Assembly: GCF_001949145.1 (NCBI RefSeq)
Contig: NW_019091459.1
Span: 283,326 to 345,325 of the forward strand
Direction: 5' to 3'
Source of the DNA: Acanthaster planci
Taxonomy: Eukaryota > Echinodermata > Asteroidea > Valvatida > Acanthasteridae
Length of the DNA stretch: 62,000 nucleotides
This document shows, piece after piece, positions 59,084 through 62,000 of this stretch. Each line of letters starts with the position of its first letter. The stretch's first letter is position 1. The position numbers were made by a program, and so were the translations under genes. Under the pieces are notes generated by a model. The model did no database searches and was not told where the DNA came from. It saw only the letters and a program-made list of their open reading frames with translations.

Positions 59084-62000
59084 GTGTTGAATCAGTTACC
59101 TGTTGGGATTTGGGTCCAGTCATGATTTTGTTTTTCAAAATGGTGACCCGGATATGAATCGATTTAAGCCACGCATTGATTCGAGTCAGCACAACTTGGA
59201 TGCAAGAATGCGGTAGTTTAAGGATATTTGAACTGACCTATCCTCAACAAGTAGGCGTTGGTGGTGGTGGTGGGCTTGTGCTGGGAATTGCACAAGTAGA
59301 TGTGCTAGAATTTGTTTCTGCATTCAACTGGGGACCCTGAACAATAGAGGACAATAAGGTCCCCGATTGACAGAGGGTTNACACTTGTGTGCGGTGCGTT
59401 GTGATTTACAACCAGACATAGTTACAGTGGAGCCTGAAAGTTGACCCCTAATGATGCAAAAATTTCATAATTTATTTTTTTTGTTCAGTTGTTTAGTTCA
59501 CAAATACAATTCGAAAAAAGGTCTTTTGAAAATATTTGCTAGCATATCCATTTCTAGAAACTAAAAAATAAACTGAAAAATATCCTGCCAAAAACTGACC
59601 CGTCCCTTCCGAAAATCATCGTACGCAGATGAACATTTACGGAAGGAAACTTTCTGGTCGTTTGTCGATAAAAGCCAACATAAAACAGATCAAAATACTT
59701 TACGTTTCTTTTAATTGCTTAGGAGAGAAACCTAAAGCAATAATCTGCTTTTACGAAAGATTCGAATATTTTATCACATTTTGCTTACAAAAACTGCGTC
59801 ATGTCAAGTCAACGGCATCTGGGAACTCATCGACTGCAGGTAGGCCCTAGGTAAATCTTTGCACCTTTGTACAATCTCGTTTTCAGCGTATAAGCGCGGG
59901 GAGTGAAAACAGACATGCATGAACAGGGAGACCTTCGAACGATATTGCCGGAAATTGAAAGGTGGTTTTGCACCCATCGAAAATATTATTTAAGGAAGAA
60001 AAAGGTAAAACCTCAACATGAATGTTTTATATGGGTGATTTCAGTTACGAATCGTTCTTCCAAAAAATATCGAACCTGATAGGACGGCCCCATGCCAAAT
60101 CCCCAGAGGCAGACTGTGCGAGGGTTTCTTGGTGCTCGCTGCATGACCTTTTACTTTCATGCTCGATTAGAAAAATGAAGGGGTAAATTTGCAACAGCTT
60201 GATGCTCCAGTAAATACATGCAACAGGCCGCGGAGCCCCTGTCTGACTGCGGTTATCCTGTTCATGAATACACGAACATTTCAGTCAATTTAGATGGCAT
60301 GACTCTCCAACGCAGCAAGAAGGAGTAGAATTTAATACACAGCTCCCAAGTCTACACAAACGGCGGTGTCAAACACATTAAAATACAACGAGAGTAATTT
60401 TTTTGTGAACAACCACGGAGCTGCTTCGGAATCAGAGCCTTTTCTAAGCATCATTTGTATATTGTATGAGCTATTTAATTCCGAGACGAAAAATCTGTTA
60501 GAAAGGGTGATTCCCACAGTGCCAGTCATCGGGCTTGTCCTTGCTTTTTTCTATAGGACCGCAGATGTTGGAACTAGCACGAACTGCGCCATACAGGGCA
60601 TTTCCTCGCTTGTGCAAAATTTCAACCCACTTGGCCAAACAGTTCCAGAGATAAAAACCCGAGAAGAATTAAACTTTTTGGGTTTGTCACGTGACAACTG
60701 ATGACGTCATTATGATGGATATCTTCTAGGATCATCCTAAGAAGGTAGTCTAAGTATATGCAAAGTTTGAGTTGAATCACTCTTACTAAAGTGCCAAAGT
60801 GTTATGGCGGTAGGATTACTGAAACAAAAACACCGAAAAACCGGTTATTGTTAAAAATTGGATTATTTCTTAATCATGAAGTAACTATTCTGTAGGATAT
60901 TTCATTTTTTTCAATCAGGTTTCATGACCTAAAGCATGTCTCTCTTTATCCCATTAACAGCAACTTGTGTACTTTAGAGAAGCTCTTCTGACGCAGGTCA
61001 TGTGTTGACTTAGTAAAAATCACCCTAACCCCAATTCTCCCACAGGGAGCATTGACGTGTATAAATGGGAATCGCGCATTTTTCGCTCTCTGAATCGCAA
61101 CGTTTTCTCAAAAACTGCTGCAGACCGTCTCTGACATTGTTCGTTAGAACTGAAGAGAAAGAAAGGTATTTTGTGGGGCTTTTGTTCCTGTCTCTTGAAA
61201 AGTGTCTTATACTTCACCATCGCCAACCAAAGAACGAAAACTATACCTACTTTGGCAGTGTGGCCGAAGCGGCTAAAAACACACCAACAGATAGAGTTTC
61301 GATTATGTTAAATTAACAGAGACCCGATTACCGTTAAGCTTACACCACGTGTCATGAATACAGCAGGTGTCCATTATTTGCCCCGTGAAATAAGAAACAG
61401 CTTAAAAAGAATAACAGTCTTCAGAGCGGAATATGATATTTTAGATAATGTGTTACGAATGTATTTCACAGTTCTGAATTATTACGGTAATTTTTAAATT
61501 ACTCAGCAATATGGGGAAAGCAAAAATTACATGGAATCAAAGTAACAGCTTTTATTTTCAAAGCAGCTCTTCCAAATACTGTACCGTTAACGAAGTACCA
61601 CTAAACTGTTCATAGCTTTTTGGTCTCGTAAGTAATCAAACGTATTTCGCATGCTAACGATGGCATTGCATGTGCATTTTTCTTGGCCTGTTTATTGTAT
61701 CTGAATATTTGAGTCTCACTGAAATACAGTGGGTCGTCTTAGCGTTGGGTTCTTCCGTCACCGTACCAGCGGCAGCATTTTACAATGACTGTGTTTTGCG
61801 TTCCCGGTTTGCGTCTTCCAACTAAAAGTTTTGAGGATTTGCATCTCTCCTACATTAAAATAATCGAGTTCAAATCTAACCTTCAATGCATTACCTAATT
61901 AAAAGAGGAAACATGCAATCGAGAAATGTCCATGATGTCACTTTGTCGTTATTGCATCAGATATTTGTGTGGCGGTGCAGTGAGCAAAAATTAATAAACG
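59084..62000. other. Non-coding, no gene recognised
   Basis: Contains a single N at 59380, a GGT run near 59262-59274 and, at 60689-60720, CACGTGACAACTGATGACGTCATTATGATG, related to the array at 20180-20830. The 111-codon frame at 60366-60701 overlaps that repeat and has no domain, so it is not called. Confidence 0.45.
60680..60800 (+). repeat. Relative of the 20-kb tandem unit
   Basis: GTCACGTGACAACTGATGAC then GTCATTATGATG matches the unit core at 20763-20812 (ATGTGACTCCTGATGATG, then TCATTATGATG). A dispersed repeat family is likely. Confidence 0.5.

Noticed and set aside
60366-60701. 111-codon + frame ending in the repeat
   Set aside because: Its end overlaps the dispersed CACGTGAC/TGACGTCA repeat and no domain is present.
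1-62000. CRISPR array, operons or bacterial-type regulatory sites
   Set aside because: Spliced nuclear receptor, SINEs and LINEs show animal DNA. No regularly spaced identical repeats with unique spacers were found.

Overview
The window is animal genomic DNA with one gene that can be assembled with confidence: a six-exon nuclear receptor on the + strand, coding from 21606 to 30680. Its DNA-binding and ligand-binding domains place it in the NR1 group, closest by eye to NR1H (FXR/LXR/EcR-like). Together with the repeats (tRNA-derived SINEs, CR1/L2-like LINE fragments, a Tc1 element, hAT- and pogo-type MITEs, many TACATGTA palindromes), this suggests a marine invertebrate, probably an invertebrate deuterostome (lancelet, echinoderm or hemichordate). 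The species cannot be fixed from the sequence. A run of N (28795-29323) falls inside intron 4, and one further N is at 59380.

Layout: 1-21 kb is non-coding and repeat-rich: an inverted repeat pair (36-185 and 2690-2830), a SINE (about 1500-1818), a MITE (5330-5493), a LINE fragment (6262-6512), a degenerate Tc1 transposon (about 9100-10834), an unclassified ~400-bp repeat (13208-13620), a transposase remnant (about 15877-16010) and a degenerate tandem array (20180-20830). 21.6-30.7 kb is the receptor gene, with a 609-bp pogo-like MITE in intron 2. A minisatellite lies downstream (31255-31530). 32-62 kb has no gene that I can recognise. It holds a foldback element full of GGGTCA half-sites (35424-35630), a hAT MITE with a perfect 8-bp target duplication (35781-35974), a THAP-domain pseudogene (38408-38846), a 5'-truncated LINE (39485-40490), a ~1-kb inverted-repeat unit enclosing a broken CxxC-type coding fragment (41446-42490), a second copy of the ~400-bp repeat (43178-43537), two SINEs, and several small duplications.

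The receptor reads as a complete 686-residue protein with consistent splice phases. It has a 17-residue N-terminus, a two-finger DNA-binding domain with two extra residues in the D-box, a probable helix 1 in exon 2, a ~300-residue low-complexity segment in exon 3, the rest of the ligand-binding domain in exons 3-6 and an AF-2 helix at the very C-terminus. The large insertion appears to lie inside the ligand-binding domain, between helix 1 and helix 3. Residues that act as the ligand switch in FXR/LXR are replaced.

CpG density changes sharply near 31.9 kb, about 1.2 kb after the receptor stop codon: CpG-poor to the left, CpG-rich to the right. In invertebrates with mosaic methylation this pattern would fit a long methylated transcription unit ending there, which would put non-coding 5' exons of the receptor far upstream, possibly beyond the left edge. 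Most short open frames elsewhere look like chance.
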